Below, in pieces: positions 1 to 8,706 of a stretch of 64,000 nt of DNA. The stretch is from Zygnema cylindricum (taxonomy: Eukaryota; Streptophyta; Zygnematophyceae; Zygnematales; Zygnemataceae). Positions within the stretch are counted from its first letter, which is position 1. Each line of letters begins with the position of its first letter. The position numbers were made by a program, and so were the translations under genes. Location of the stretch: the NCBI GenBank assembly GCA_037447655.1, contig JBBHKE010003004.1:1-64000 (forward strand), written 5' to 3'. The notes under the pieces are model-generated. The model had not been told where the DNA came from. It searched no databases and saw only the letters and a list, made by a program, of their open reading frames with translations.

Positions 1-573
1 AATCTGAACCGTGTAAAATAGGTTTTAATCGGACGGTCCGCATTATAGCCGCCACGCGAAGTGAGCTTTTTGGCGGCATACGAAGATAGCGTCACGTGGT
101 GCCACGTGGCGCCACATTATTTGATATCGGAGAAGATGGGAGGAGGAACCATGGCTTTCGATTTGACAAGTGTCACCTTGTAAGCCTTGTCGTACAATGG
201 TCGTTCAATAAGTACATCGCCCATTGTACCTTCTTGTACTATATAGTGTTCCTATTGGACTAGGGTATAGTAGTAGGTAGTCGTGGGTAGGCACACCAAG
301 ACTTAGTGATATTTAGGGACCTCTCTCTAAGAGAGCTTGTAACTATAAAGGTCATCTTTGACCAGCCATAACTTACTACTCAGGGGAGCAAATTCACTAT
401 TTTTTTTTGCGTTTGACTCAAATGAGTCTTCTCCTCACAGGGGTGAGGGTGGTCAAAATACTTTTGTGCCTGGGCGGCGCTTATGCAGTGGGAAAGTGGA
501 AGGGGCAAATATTATCCTAGACGCTTTACATAGGCTGCTCATTTTGTGGGTCAATGGAGACCACAGAATTTCA
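1..573 (+). repeat. Copia LTR, left part outside the window
   Basis: This is the right part of a copia LTR that begins before the window. It has the marks shared by the copia LTRs here: a CACGTG-rich stretch near 92-112, a cluster of GTAC words near 191-241, the GGTCATCTTTGACC inverted repeat near 351, and two short hairpins at 415-428 and 433-448. It ends in ...TTTCA at 573. It is closer to the reverse-strand LTR at 21581-22590 than to the LTR at 857-2212, so the LTRs at 1-573 and 857-2212 are probably not a true pair. Confidence 0.75.
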
Positions 574-843
574 GTGAGCTTGGTCATCTTAAAAGCGGTG
601 TGCAAAAATATTTTGTGATAATCAAGCAGCCATAGCTATTGCTGCCAATCCCAAACACCACTTCAAAGCCAAACACATGAATATTAGACTAAGTTTTGTT
701 TTGAAAAAGTGGAGAACAAAATAATAAATTTAGAATATAGACGAGATAGTGAAATGGTAGCAGATATGATGACCAAGCCTATACCATTTCCTAAATTAAT
801 CTTTTGTAGGGAGAAGTGTGGTCTTAAGCTAAAAAATGACTAG
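574..843 (+). pseudogene. Copia RNase H tail, truncated
   Basis: This is the last part of a copia pol frame. It starts at the codons for GELGHLKSGVQ and runs through the conserved DNQAAIAI, HHFKAKHM and MVADMMTKP motifs to a stop at 841-843. A one-base insertion in the run of A near 605 shifts the frame. Everything upstream (PBS, gag, protease, integrase, RT) is missing, and the preceding LTR is joined directly to RNase H codons. A polypurine tract (about 844-856) and a new LTR follow, so this is the normal 3' end of an internally deleted or recombined element. Confidence 0.8.
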
Positions 844-904
844 AAATTAAGAGGAGTGAAGAAATTAAAGGTTTCTTTCATAAAATTTCTATGTCTGAAT
901 AGGA

Positions 905-1225
905 TAAATAAAATGAGGAAGTCAGCAAACACATCCTGCTTCTCGCTCCACTCTCCTGTCCCCATACTTGTTGCAGTCACTGAAGACCGGAGAAAGGAAA
1001 AATTTAATGAGGAAGTCACCAAATGCAGCTTGCTTCTCGCTCCACTCTCCAGTCCCCATACTTGTTGTAGTCACTGAAGACCGGAGAGAGAGGCAGAGCC
1101 ATGGGTGCGAAAGGAAAAATTTAATGAGGAAGTCAGCAAATGCAGCCTGCTTCTCGCTCCACTCTCCAGTCCCCATACTTGTTGTAGTCACTGAAGACCG
1201 GAGAGAGAGGCAGAGCCATGGGTGC
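905..1225 (+). repeat. Three tandem units in LTR head
   Basis: Each unit contains GAGGAAGTCAGCAAA, CTTCTCGCTCCACTCTCC, a CCCCATACTTGTTG box and CACTGAAGACCGGAG. The later units also carry GGCAGAGCCATGGGTGC. The related LTR at 17345 has two units, so copy number has changed since duplication. The same words occur once, diverged, in the LTRs of elements A, C and F. Confidence 0.8.
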
Positions 1226-1898
1226 GTATGATGTCCAATGAGATTGAGAGTAGGCTAATAGGACCAGTGCTCAGATATATAGGGTACGATGAGTATTTAA
1301 ATATGTACAGGAGGAAAATTCCATTTAATAGATAGAACAGACTCTTAAAGCATAAACCTGTTGTACCTTATATACCGTATGAAACAAATGTTACGGACAT
1401 TTATTTCAATAGTTTGTATCAAAAGTGGATTTGGATCAACGGCCATGATGCGAGCGAATATTGTGGAATGGTCGCCTTGGCGGTTTTTGGACGTCGCCAC
1501 TCCGGATGACACGTGGCAATATCTTGTAAAATTACAAAATCTCCAAAACGCACGATAACAAGTTCCGATCTGGGAGTTGTCATCGTTATTGCTATGCTGG
1601 ACAAGGGCCGTATAGAAAGTACTCTGACACGTGTATTTATCTATACGGTACAATCTTGCGATTGGTGTTATATTTCAATAGAAAGGGATTTAGAGAGAGA
1701 TTTAGACTTATCCAAATTTAGATGTAACCGCCTCTCTCCAAGAGAGCTTTTGTACAAAATGTCATCTTTGACAATTCATAATTTAGTGCTCAGTGTTCGA
1801 TTGGCACGTGAATGCCGGTTTAATACGGGGTAGAATGTGATATGTCACATTCGAAGCCGCCTAAAATAAATAGGTACTGACCCGCCAAGCTCTACATC

Positions 1899-1971
1899 GA
1901 GTTGGTGGCATAGTGGTTTGTGTGTTGATAGCTCAAGTCAGAGGTCTTAGGTTCGAGCCCTAGTCGGCTCA
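1899..1971 (+). tRNA. tRNA-like sequence (CTC in anticodon position) inside an LTR
   Basis: These 73 nt fold almost as a tRNA. There is a 7-bp acceptor stem (GAGTTGG with TCGGCTC, using G-U pairs), a 5-bp anticodon stem (TTGAT/GTCAG), a 7-nt loop AGCTCAA, a 5-nt variable loop AGGTC and a 5-bp T stem (TTAGG/CCTAG) with loop TTCGAGC. Box A (TGGCATAGTGG, 1906-1916) and box B (GGTTCGAGCCC, 1950-1960) are in place. The D stem does not pair well and position 33 is G instead of T, so a working tRNA is unlikely. It is probably a tRNA-derived insert or a pol III promoter-like segment. A related copy is at 18223-18295. Confidence 0.45.
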
Positions 1972-2212
1972 CTTTTCCTTAGTATCGGACATAATGAATG
2001 TCGGATTTCACGGAAATCTAACACTCATGGGAGAAAATTCAGTGTTTTTTGTCGTTATCGACTCGAGGAGTCTTGTCTTCACAAAAGTGAAGTTGGTCAG
2101 GGTTTTTTCCACCAGGGTGGCAGTTATTTTTGTTGAAACAAGAAGGGGTCAGGGTTATCCTAGGGGCTTTGTGTGAGCTGCCCGCTCTGAGGACCTATGG
2201 AGGTCCCAGAGT

Positions 2213-2258
2213 TGTAGGTGATCGTCTGCTCCGCATTTTACCGTAGCTGGCATCACTC
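2213..2258 (-). pseudogene. Reverse-strand copia RNase H fragment, left of element A
   Basis: Read on the minus strand, this short stretch carries RNase H codons (TWSDA, then a degenerate G-x-MPSR). The same reading frame resumes after the inserted element A at 8707. In the uninterrupted copy near 18529-18586 the fragment is continuous. Confidence 0.6.
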
Positions 2259-2263
2259 CACGT

Positions 2264-3306
2264 TGTAGAAATTAATGGTTTTAAGTATTTTCTAGGTCTA
2301 AATAGAAACAAAGAAGCCGAGGCAGTCTACCTCTAACTTCTCTCTCCAACTCTCAAACTTGTCGCAGTCACTGAGAAATTGGAGAGGAAGCTAGAGCCAT
2401 GGCTACCTAAGCTATCCTCAGGTTTACGGGAAATTTATATTAGTTTACGGATTAATTACTAAAAGGTATATGCCGGCGGCAGGATTTGATCCTAAACCGG
2501 CCGACAGCTAGGAGATAGCCGGTAGCCTTAGCCGTTAAGTCTAGAGGTACTGATGCATAGTATATAGTACGATAATTATATATACACGTACACGTAGGAT
2601 TATTCATTTAACTATAACTATTTACGGGACACATAGATATGGAATTGTAAAAGTACGAATTGCGGTACGGATATGAAATCAATACCGCGCATTGATTTCG
2701 GACGCGAAACAAATACCGCGCATGTATTTATTACGGCTACGATCAAAAACGAGTTTAATCGGACGGCCGGAAATTGCGCCGAGATCGCGGAAGGAGAATT
2801 CGGCGGTTTGTGGGCAGCGCCACATCGGATGACACGTGGCGATGTGACATTGGAGTGCGGCATCTCCGAGGATTTAAGGAGCGAATCCGGATACTCCACG
2901 TGTGGACATTTAGGCCATGTCGTACAATATCCGTACATAAAGTACACCGGCAGTTGTACTTTTACGTACGGAACTGAAATCTGATTGGTTCCGTACATCA
3001 GTAGATAGAGTCTGTGAGAGAGATAGGACTTAGAAAAAATTAGAAGATAGGACCCTCTCTCCCAGAGAGCTTCTGTACAAAAGGTCAACTTTGACCCACC
3101 ATAACTTACTGCTCAGGGGAGCAAATTCAGAGATTCTTTTTGCTATCGACTCACGGGAGTCTTGTCTTCACAGGGGTGAAGTTGGTCAGAGTTTTTGTCT
3201 GCCAGGGTGGCAGTTATTTTTGCTTAAACACAAAGGGGTCAGGATTATCCTAGAGGCTTCTTGGAAGCTGTCCACTCTGAGGACTTATGGAGGTCTCAGA
3301 GTTTCA
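2264..3306 (+). repeat. 5' LTR of copia A
   Basis: U3 contains an ACACGTGGC box (near 2829) and six GTAC words between about 2915 and 2996. The last ones form an inverted repeat GTACGGAAC...GTTCCGTAC around an ATTGG (reverse CCAAT) box. Downstream are a CTCTCTCCCAGAGAG dyad, the GGTCAA-CT-TTGACC inverted repeat (about 3078-3091) and three hairpins at 3148-3161, 3166-3181 and 3199-3213. Antisense to the element, 2468-2543 carries a box B-like GGATCAAATCC. Confidence 0.95.
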
Positions 3307-6300
3307 GGTTATGGGCCCACCCTCTAGGGTACCAATATTTAATGGAACTGGCTTCATATACTGGGAAAGTATGATGATAGGAGCTCTATGCGAAAAAAGG
3401 TTTTGGGGGATAGTGAGTGGACGATTGGGGCGTCCATCAAGTCTTGGAATTCCTCCAGGGTTTGGAGGAACCAGATTCACCAGGAAAGAGGATCCACCTT
3501 CAACGGAGGAAACAAAAGAAGGAGAGGTGGTGGACAAAGGAAAGGAGAAGGAGACGACCACACCAATAGCAACTGGTTCGACGTTCATGTCACCTATTCC
3601 GAGGAACGAGGAGAATGATACTGAAACCTGGGACTTCAACAATATGGCGGCAAAGCACTTCATCCTACGCCATCTCACTCAAGGACTTGCATGTCCTCAT
3701 TTGCAGGTAGAAAGGGCATCCGATCTTTGGATGGCTCTCATAGAGATGTACCGAAGTGGTACGATTCAGCAACAACAGTTGGCTGATCAGAAAGTTAAGG
3801 AGTATGTATATAAAGGGGGAAATATGTTGGATTTTTGCAATGAGCTTGCTACACTCTTCATGGAGCTACACAGTGCGGGAAAAGATTTTAGTGAAAAAGA
3901 AAAGGTTAACTGTTTACTGATGAAGTTACCTGATGAGTTCGTGAACATAGTTTACCGTGTGCAGGACTTGCCTGACTCAAGGTGGATATGGAACTCAGTG
4001 GTAGGGATGATTCTAGTTCAAGAGAATACAATCGAGATCCGAAGGGGAGGAAAGAGTGGCCAAGCCTTGGCAACAGCCACTGATTGGAGGAACAGGGATT
4101 CCCGAAAACCGGTCGGAAACTATGGGGGTAGGGAGCAGAAAAAACAGGCCGACGAATTCGAACCAAGGGCTCCCAAAGGTTTATGTCATTTTTGTAAGAA
4201 ACCGGAGCACTATATGGCAGAGTGCACTAAGCTAACCGAGCTTCGGTTAAAGGAGGGGCAGACCGGTGGTACCCCGAGAGGAAAGAAAAAGGCCCTTGTC
4301 ACACAGGTACTTGAGGCGGAATCCGAGGACGAGGACGATGAGCTCCTTTTGGATGAGGAGTTGGAGGCGAAAAATGAGGTCGAAATTCCACGAAGGCAGA
4401 AATGTGCTTACGGTGGATTGAAAGGTGAAGCAGGCTGGATCATAGATTCAGGTGCCTCCATGCACATGTGTAAGGATAGGCACCTGTTCACTAAGATAAG
4501 AAAGATTCCCACCGTAGAGATAGAGTACGGGGATGGGAGGATAGTCACCACTACTCTTGTAGGATCGGTAGATCTGAAAGTGTTAGTAGAAGGAAAGGCA
4601 TCCATATTAACATTCTCCGATGTATTGTTTATTCCGGAGCTGAACAAAAATCTTATCTCTACATCAGTATTAGATGATAAGGGTTTTTTTACTAGCACTA
4701 GGGAAGGAGTCTTTACTGCTAGTTTTGAGGATGATGTCTATTTCATTGCTGAGAAAGGTAGCCATGGGATGTTTAGGCTGATCTTAAGTAATGAAAAGAA
4801 GAAACTTTATTACGCTGGTGTTCATGATATTATGATGTGGCATAAGAGGCTTGGGCATGTGAATCTAGATAAGTTAAGAGAGATGAAAAAGATGGGAGTG
4901 GTGGAAGGGATTCAGTTCAGTGAGAGTGATGATATAAGTGATTGTAGTGGATGTGCTCAAGGTAAAGCACACAGATTACCCTTTCCTAAATCAGCCACCT
5001 ATAAGGGAGAAAAAATTCTAGATCTAGTACACACAGATATTTGGGGACCGGCTAAAGTGCCCTCACCGGGGGGGAAGAGATTTATGATGACTATAACTGA
5101 TGATTGGTCTCGGTATTCCCGGGTATATTTTTTGAAAAACAAGTCCGAAGCTGAGGATTGTTTTAGACAATATAAAGCATGGAGCGAAAAACTCCATGAA
5201 ACTCCAATCAAGAGAGTAAGGAGTGACAATGGTGGAGAGTATACTTCTAACCAGTTTGAGGATTTTCTGAGGAAAGATGGGGTTCAACACCAAAAGACAG
5301 TTCCAGAAAATCCGGAACAGAATGGGGTAGCTGAAAGGTTAAATATAACACTAAGTGATAGTGCTAGAAGTATGTTGTCAGATAAAAAGATAGGAAAAAG
5401 GTTTTGGGCAGAAGCTATGAACTGTGCTAATTACCTCAAGAATAGAGTTCTTACTTCAGCTATAAAAGATCAAACACCTTATGAGAGATGGACAGGCCGG
5501 AAACCAGACATATCTCACTTAAAGGTTTTCGGCAGTCAAGTGTTCAGCCTAGATACTGATCGGTCCAATTGGAAGCTAGATCCTAAAGGAAAACCGGGAT
5601 ACTTATTAGGATATGATGAAGATGTTAAAGGATATAGAGTTTATGATCTAAAAAGGGAAGATATAATCTTAGTAAAGCATCTAGTAGTTATGGATGAAGG
5701 AAATTCTGTGGATCCCTTCAAATATACGAAGTCAGTAAAAATCAGATTTGAGTCAGAAAATTCCGATGACTTTGAGCTTCCTAACTACCCAGGTTTTAGA
5801 GAAGATGACATTCTTGCAGGTACAAATCAGACCGAAAAGGACTCGGCTGTGGTAACTCCAGTGACAACTCTACTCGAAGCGGAAGACGTGGTGGAAATTG
5901 ATTCGGAATCAAGGGATAGGGGAGAAGTCGAGTTTGTTCGAAAGAATCCACGAGAACCATCTATTCCGGCCTCAGATTTTGAGGGGGGGAGGAGAAGTAG
6001 CAAAAGACTGCAAGAAAAACAGGTTATTAACAAGGTAACTAAACTATCTCATCAAGATGAACCTCAAACTTATGGAGAGGCGATGACTTGTCCAGAAAGA
6101 AACCGATGGAAGACAGCCATCAATGAGGAGATGGCTTCAATCATGGCAGCCGATACTTGGGAGCTGGTGGACTGTCCACCTAACCGAAAACCAATCGGTT
6201 GTAAGTGGGTTTTCAAACTAAAACTGAACCCAGATAACACAATCGAGCGCTACAAGGCTAGATTAGTGGCAAAGGGATTTACACAAAAGGAAGGAATTGA

Positions 6301-7645
6301 CTACGAGGAAACCTTTGCCCCGGTGGTCAGATTTCCCTCCGTCCGCATACTTCTCAGTTTAGCAGCGGCGGAAGACATGGAAGTGCATCAGATGGACATC
6401 AAGACAGCCTTTTTGCATGGAGAATTGGAAGAGGAGATCTTCATGCGACAACCCGAAGGGTTTGTGGAAGAAGGAGAGGAGAGTAAGGTATGCCGGCTGA
6501 TTAAATCTCTTTATGGTTTGAAACAGGCGCCCCGACAGTGGAATAAGAAGCTTGATGAGTTTCTTACCGGTCTAGGATATATTCGGATCAGCTCAGATCA
6601 CTCAATCTATGTTTTCGAAGATGAGGAAGGTCTTATATTTATTGCAATTTATGTTGATGATTTGCTTGTTTTAAGTAAATCAATGGAAAAAATTAACAAA
6701 CTGAAAACCGATCTTAAGGGGAGATTTGAAATGAAGGATATGGGAGAAGCAAGATATATTTTGGGAATTCAAGTAGAGAGAGACCGGAAAAGGAAAATTA
6801 TAAGATTGACTCAAAAGGAAGCAATAGGGAACATGCTTGAAAAATTTCAAATGGATAAAGCTAATAGTTGTACAACTCCAATGGAGTTAAAGAAGGGAAG
6901 TGAGGGGAGTGAGGAAGAAGGAGTCATAGTCTTAGACGAGGTATTATCTCCTGATGAACAGAAGTTCATGCAGACTATTCCTTACAGACAAGTAGTGGGA
7001 AGTCTAATCTATTTTATGAATTGTACCCGGCCGGATTTAGCTGCAGCTGTAGGAGTGCTGAGTAGAAGTTTAAATGCTCCCACTAAGAAGGATTGGGAGG
7101 CAGCTAAGAGAGTCCTTAGATACTTGATAGGAACTAGGGATCTATGGTTGCATTTGGGTGGGGAGAATACTGACATCACCACTTGGAGTGATGCCAGTTA
7201 TGGTGATGCTCCGATGAGGAGATGCACTTCTGGATATGTATTATATGTGGGTGATGGGGCTTGCTGTTGGAGTAGCAAACAGCAAAAGGTTATTGCTCAG
7301 TCCACCATGGAGGCTGAGTATATGGCCTCTTGCTCTGCTGTAAAAGAATTGATGTGGGTCAAGTCTTTGCTTGGTGAGCTTGGTCACCTTAAGAGTGGTG
7401 TGCAGAAAATATTTTGTGATAATCAGGCAGCAATCGCTATTTCTGCCAATCCTAAACATCATTTTAAAGCCAAACACATGGACATCAGACTCAGCTTTGT
7501 TAGAGAGAAAGTAGAAAACAAAATAATCAGTTTAGAGTACAGGCCAGATAGTGAGATGGTAGCAGATATGATGACCAAACCTGTGCCTTCCCCTAAGCTA
7601 ATTTTCTGCAGGGAGAAGTGTGGTCTGAAATTAAAGATTGACTAG
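3287..7645 (+). CDS. Copia gag-pol polyprotein, intact
   Basis: One frame of 1452 codons encodes a whole Ty1/copia polyprotein. In order it has a gag region, a CCHC knuckle (C300, C303, H308, C313), an acidic linker, an aspartic protease (DSGA, D387) and a GAG-pre-integrase HHCC module. The integrase has catalytic D584, D647 and E683 in D-x35-E spacing. The reverse transcriptase has YVDD at 1122-1125, and the RNase H has D1302, EAEY, CDNQ and MVADMMTK motifs. No stop or frameshift is seen. The first ATG (3287) lies in the LTR; the next in-frame ATG (3311) is inside the primer-binding site and would give MGPPSRVPIFNG. Which is used cannot be told from sequence. Gag and pol are in one frame, as usual for copia. 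Confidence 0.95.
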   Translation: MEVSEFQVMGPPSRVPIFNGTGFIYWESMMIGALCEKRFWGIVSGRLGRPSSLGIPPGFGGTRFTRKEDPPSTEETKEGEVVDKGKEKETTTPIATGSTFMSPIPRNEENDTETWDFNNMAAKHFILRHLTQGLACPHLQVERASDLWMALIEMYRSGTIQQQQLADQKVKEYVYKGGNMLDFCNELATLFMELHSAGKDFSEKEKVNCLLMKLPDEFVNIVYRVQDLPDSRWIWNSVVGMILVQENTIEIRRGGKSGQALATATDWRNRDSRKPVGNYGGREQKKQADEFEPRAPKGLCHFCKKPEHYMAECTKLTELRLKEGQTGGTPRGKKKALVTQVLEAESEDEDDELLLDEELEAKNEVEIPRRQKCAYGGLKGEAGWIIDSGASMHMCKDRHLFTKIRKIPTVEIEYGDGRIVTTTLVGSVDLKVLVEGKASILTFSDVLFIPELNKNLISTSVLDDKGFFTSTREGVFTASFEDDVYFIAEKGSHGMFRLILSNEKKKLYYAGVHDIMMWHKRLGHVNLDKLREMKKMGVVEGIQFSESDDISDCSGCAQGKAHRLPFPKSATYKGEKILDLVHTDIWGPAKVPSPGGKRFMMTITDDWSRYSRVYFLKNKSEAEDCFRQYKAWSEKLHETPIKRVRSDNGGEYTSNQFEDFLRKDGVQHQKTVPENPEQNGVAERLNITLSDSARSMLSDKKIGKRFWAEAMNCANYLKNRVLTSAIKDQTPYERWTGRKPDISHLKVFGSQVFSLDTDRSNWKLDPKGKPGYLLGYDEDVKGYRVYDLKREDIILVKHLVVMDEGNSVDPFKYTKSVKIRFESENSDDFELPNYPGFREDDILAGTNQTEKDSAVVTPVTTLLEAEDVVEIDSESRDRGEVEFVRKNPREPSIPASDFEGGRRSSKRLQEKQVINKVTKLSHQDEPQTYGEAMTCPERNRWKTAINEEMASIMAADTWELVDCPPNRKPIGCKWVFKLKLNPDNTIERYKARLVAKGFTQKEGIDYEETFAPVVRFPSVRILLSLAAAEDMEVHQMDIKTAFLHGELEEEIFMRQPEGFVEEGEESKVCRLIKSLYGLKQAPRQWNKKLDEFLTGLGYIRISSDHSIYVFEDEEGLIFIAIYVDDLLVLSKSMEKINKLKTDLKGRFEMKDMGEARYILGIQVERDRKRKIIRLTQKEAIGNMLEKFQMDKANSCTTPMELKKGSEGSEEEGVIVLDEVLSPDEQKFMQTIPYRQVVGSLIYFMNCTRPDLAAAVGVLSRSLNAPTKKDWEAAKRVLRYLIGTRDLWLHLGGENTDITTWSDASYGDAPMRRCTSGYVLYVGDGACCWSSKQQKVIAQSTMEAEYMASCSAVKELMWVKSLLGELGHLKSGVQKIFCDNQAAIAISANPKHHFKAKHMDIRLSFVREKVENKIISLEYRPDSEMVADMMTKPVPSPKLIFCREKCGLKLKID
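3307..3321 (+). promoter_or_regulatory. Primer-binding site, initiator tRNA-Met anticodon-arm type
   Basis: GGTTATGGGCCCACC directly follows the LTR. It is complementary to the anticodon stem-loop of plant initiator tRNA-Met as recalled (GGTGGGCCCATAACC), not to the tRNA 3' end (which would give TGGTATCAGAG). Drosophila copia is known to use such a cleaved half-tRNA primer. The ATG within this site (3311-3313) is in frame with gag. Confidence 0.8.
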
Positions 7646-7658
7646 AAAATAAGGGGAG
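7646..7658 (+). other. Polypurine tract of copia A
   Basis: The purine run AAAATAAGGGGAG lies directly before the 3' LTR, overlapping the end of the gag-pol frame region. It is the expected plus-strand primer site. Confidence 0.85.
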
Positions 7659-8701
7659 TGTAGAAATTAATGGTTTTAAGTATTTTCTAGGTCTAAATAG
7701 AAACAAAGAAGCCGAGGCAGTCTACCTCTAACTTCTCTCTCCAACTCTCAAACTTGTCGCAGTCACTGAGAAATTGGAGAGGAAGCTAGAGCCATGGCTA
7801 CCTAAGCTATCCTCAGGTTTACGGGAAATTTATATTAGTTTACGGATTAATTACTAAAAGGTATATGCCGGCGGCAGGATTTGATCCTAAACCGGCCGAC
7901 AGCTAGGAGATAGCAGGTAGCCTTAGCCGTTAAGTCTAGAGGTACTGATGCATAGTATATAGTACGATAATTATATATACACGTACACGTAGGATTATTC
8001 ATTTAACTATAACTATTTACGGGACACATAGATATGGAATTGTAAAAGTACGAATTGCGGTACGGATATGAAATCAATACCGCGCATTGATTTCGGACGC
8101 GAAACAAATACCGCGCATGTATTTATTACGGCTACGATCAAAAACGAGTTTAATCGGACGGCCGGAAATTGCGCCGAGATCGCGGAAGGAGAATTCGGCG
8201 GTTTGTGGGCAGCGCCACATCGGATGACACGTGGCGATGTGACATTGGAGTGCGGCATCTCCGAGGATTTAAGGAGCGAATCCGGATACTCCACGTGTGG
8301 ACATTTAGGCCATGTCGTACAATATCCGTACATAAAGTACACCGGCAGTTGTACTTTTACGTACGGAACTGAAATCTGATTGGTTCCGTACATCAGTAGA
8401 TAGAGTCTGTGAGAGAGATAGGACTTAGAAAAAATTAGAAGATAGGACCCTCTCTCCCAGAGAGCTTCTGTACAAAAGGTCAACTTTGACCCACCATAAC
8501 TTACTGCTCAGGGGAGCAAATTCAGAGATTCTTTTTGCTATCGACTCACGGGAGTCTTGTCTTCACAGGGGTGAAGTTGGTCAGAGTTTTTGTCTGCCAG
8601 GGTGGCAGTTATTTTTGCTTAAACACAAAGGGGTCAGGATTATCCTAGAGGCTTCTTGGAAGCTGTCCACTCTGAGGACTTATGGAGGTCTCAGAGTTTC
8701 A
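7659..8701 (+). repeat. 3' LTR of copia A
   Basis: Same length as the 5' LTR and identical by eye except for A at 7915. It is followed by the target duplication CACGT and then by the resumed older reverse-strand copia remnant. Confidence 0.95.
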
Positions 8702-8706
8702 CACGT

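Larger units (their letters stand above)
857..2212 (+). repeat. Copia LTR, tandem-repeat-bearing type
   Basis: This LTR starts TGAAGAAATT just after a polypurine tract, parallel to TGTAGAAATT of element A. Near its head are three tandem copies of a roughly 105-115-bp unit. It also contains an ACACGTGGC box near 1510, a tRNA-like sequence (1899-1971) and the paired hairpins at 2060-2072 and 2077-2092. The true 3' end appears trimmed: at about 2212 it meets reverse-strand copia RNase H codons rather than a primer-binding site. A second copy lies at 17345-18528. Confidence 0.7.
2264..8701 (+). mobile_element. Copia element A, complete and very young
   Basis: Two 1043-bp LTRs (2264-3306 and 7659-8701) begin TGTAG and end TTTCA. 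They are flanked by the 5-bp target duplication CACGT (2259-2263 and 8702-8706). One difference between the LTRs was seen by eye (C at 2520, A at 7915). The internal part has a primer-binding site, one open gag-pol frame of 1452 codons and a polypurine tract. The intact frame and near-identical LTRs imply a very recent insertion and possibly current competence. The empty site is preserved in the related copy near 18586. Confidence 0.97.

Noticed and set aside
2200-2225. Degenerate primer-binding site GGTGATCG after the LTR at 857-2212
   Set aside because: Read on the other strand, the same bases are RNase H codons (MPSR region) of the reverse copia remnant, continuous with TWSD, so the likeness is chance.
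2618-3088. 156-residue minus-strand frame, repeated at 8013-8483
   Set aside because: It is an antisense frame across the LTR of A and is duplicated only because the LTRs are identical.
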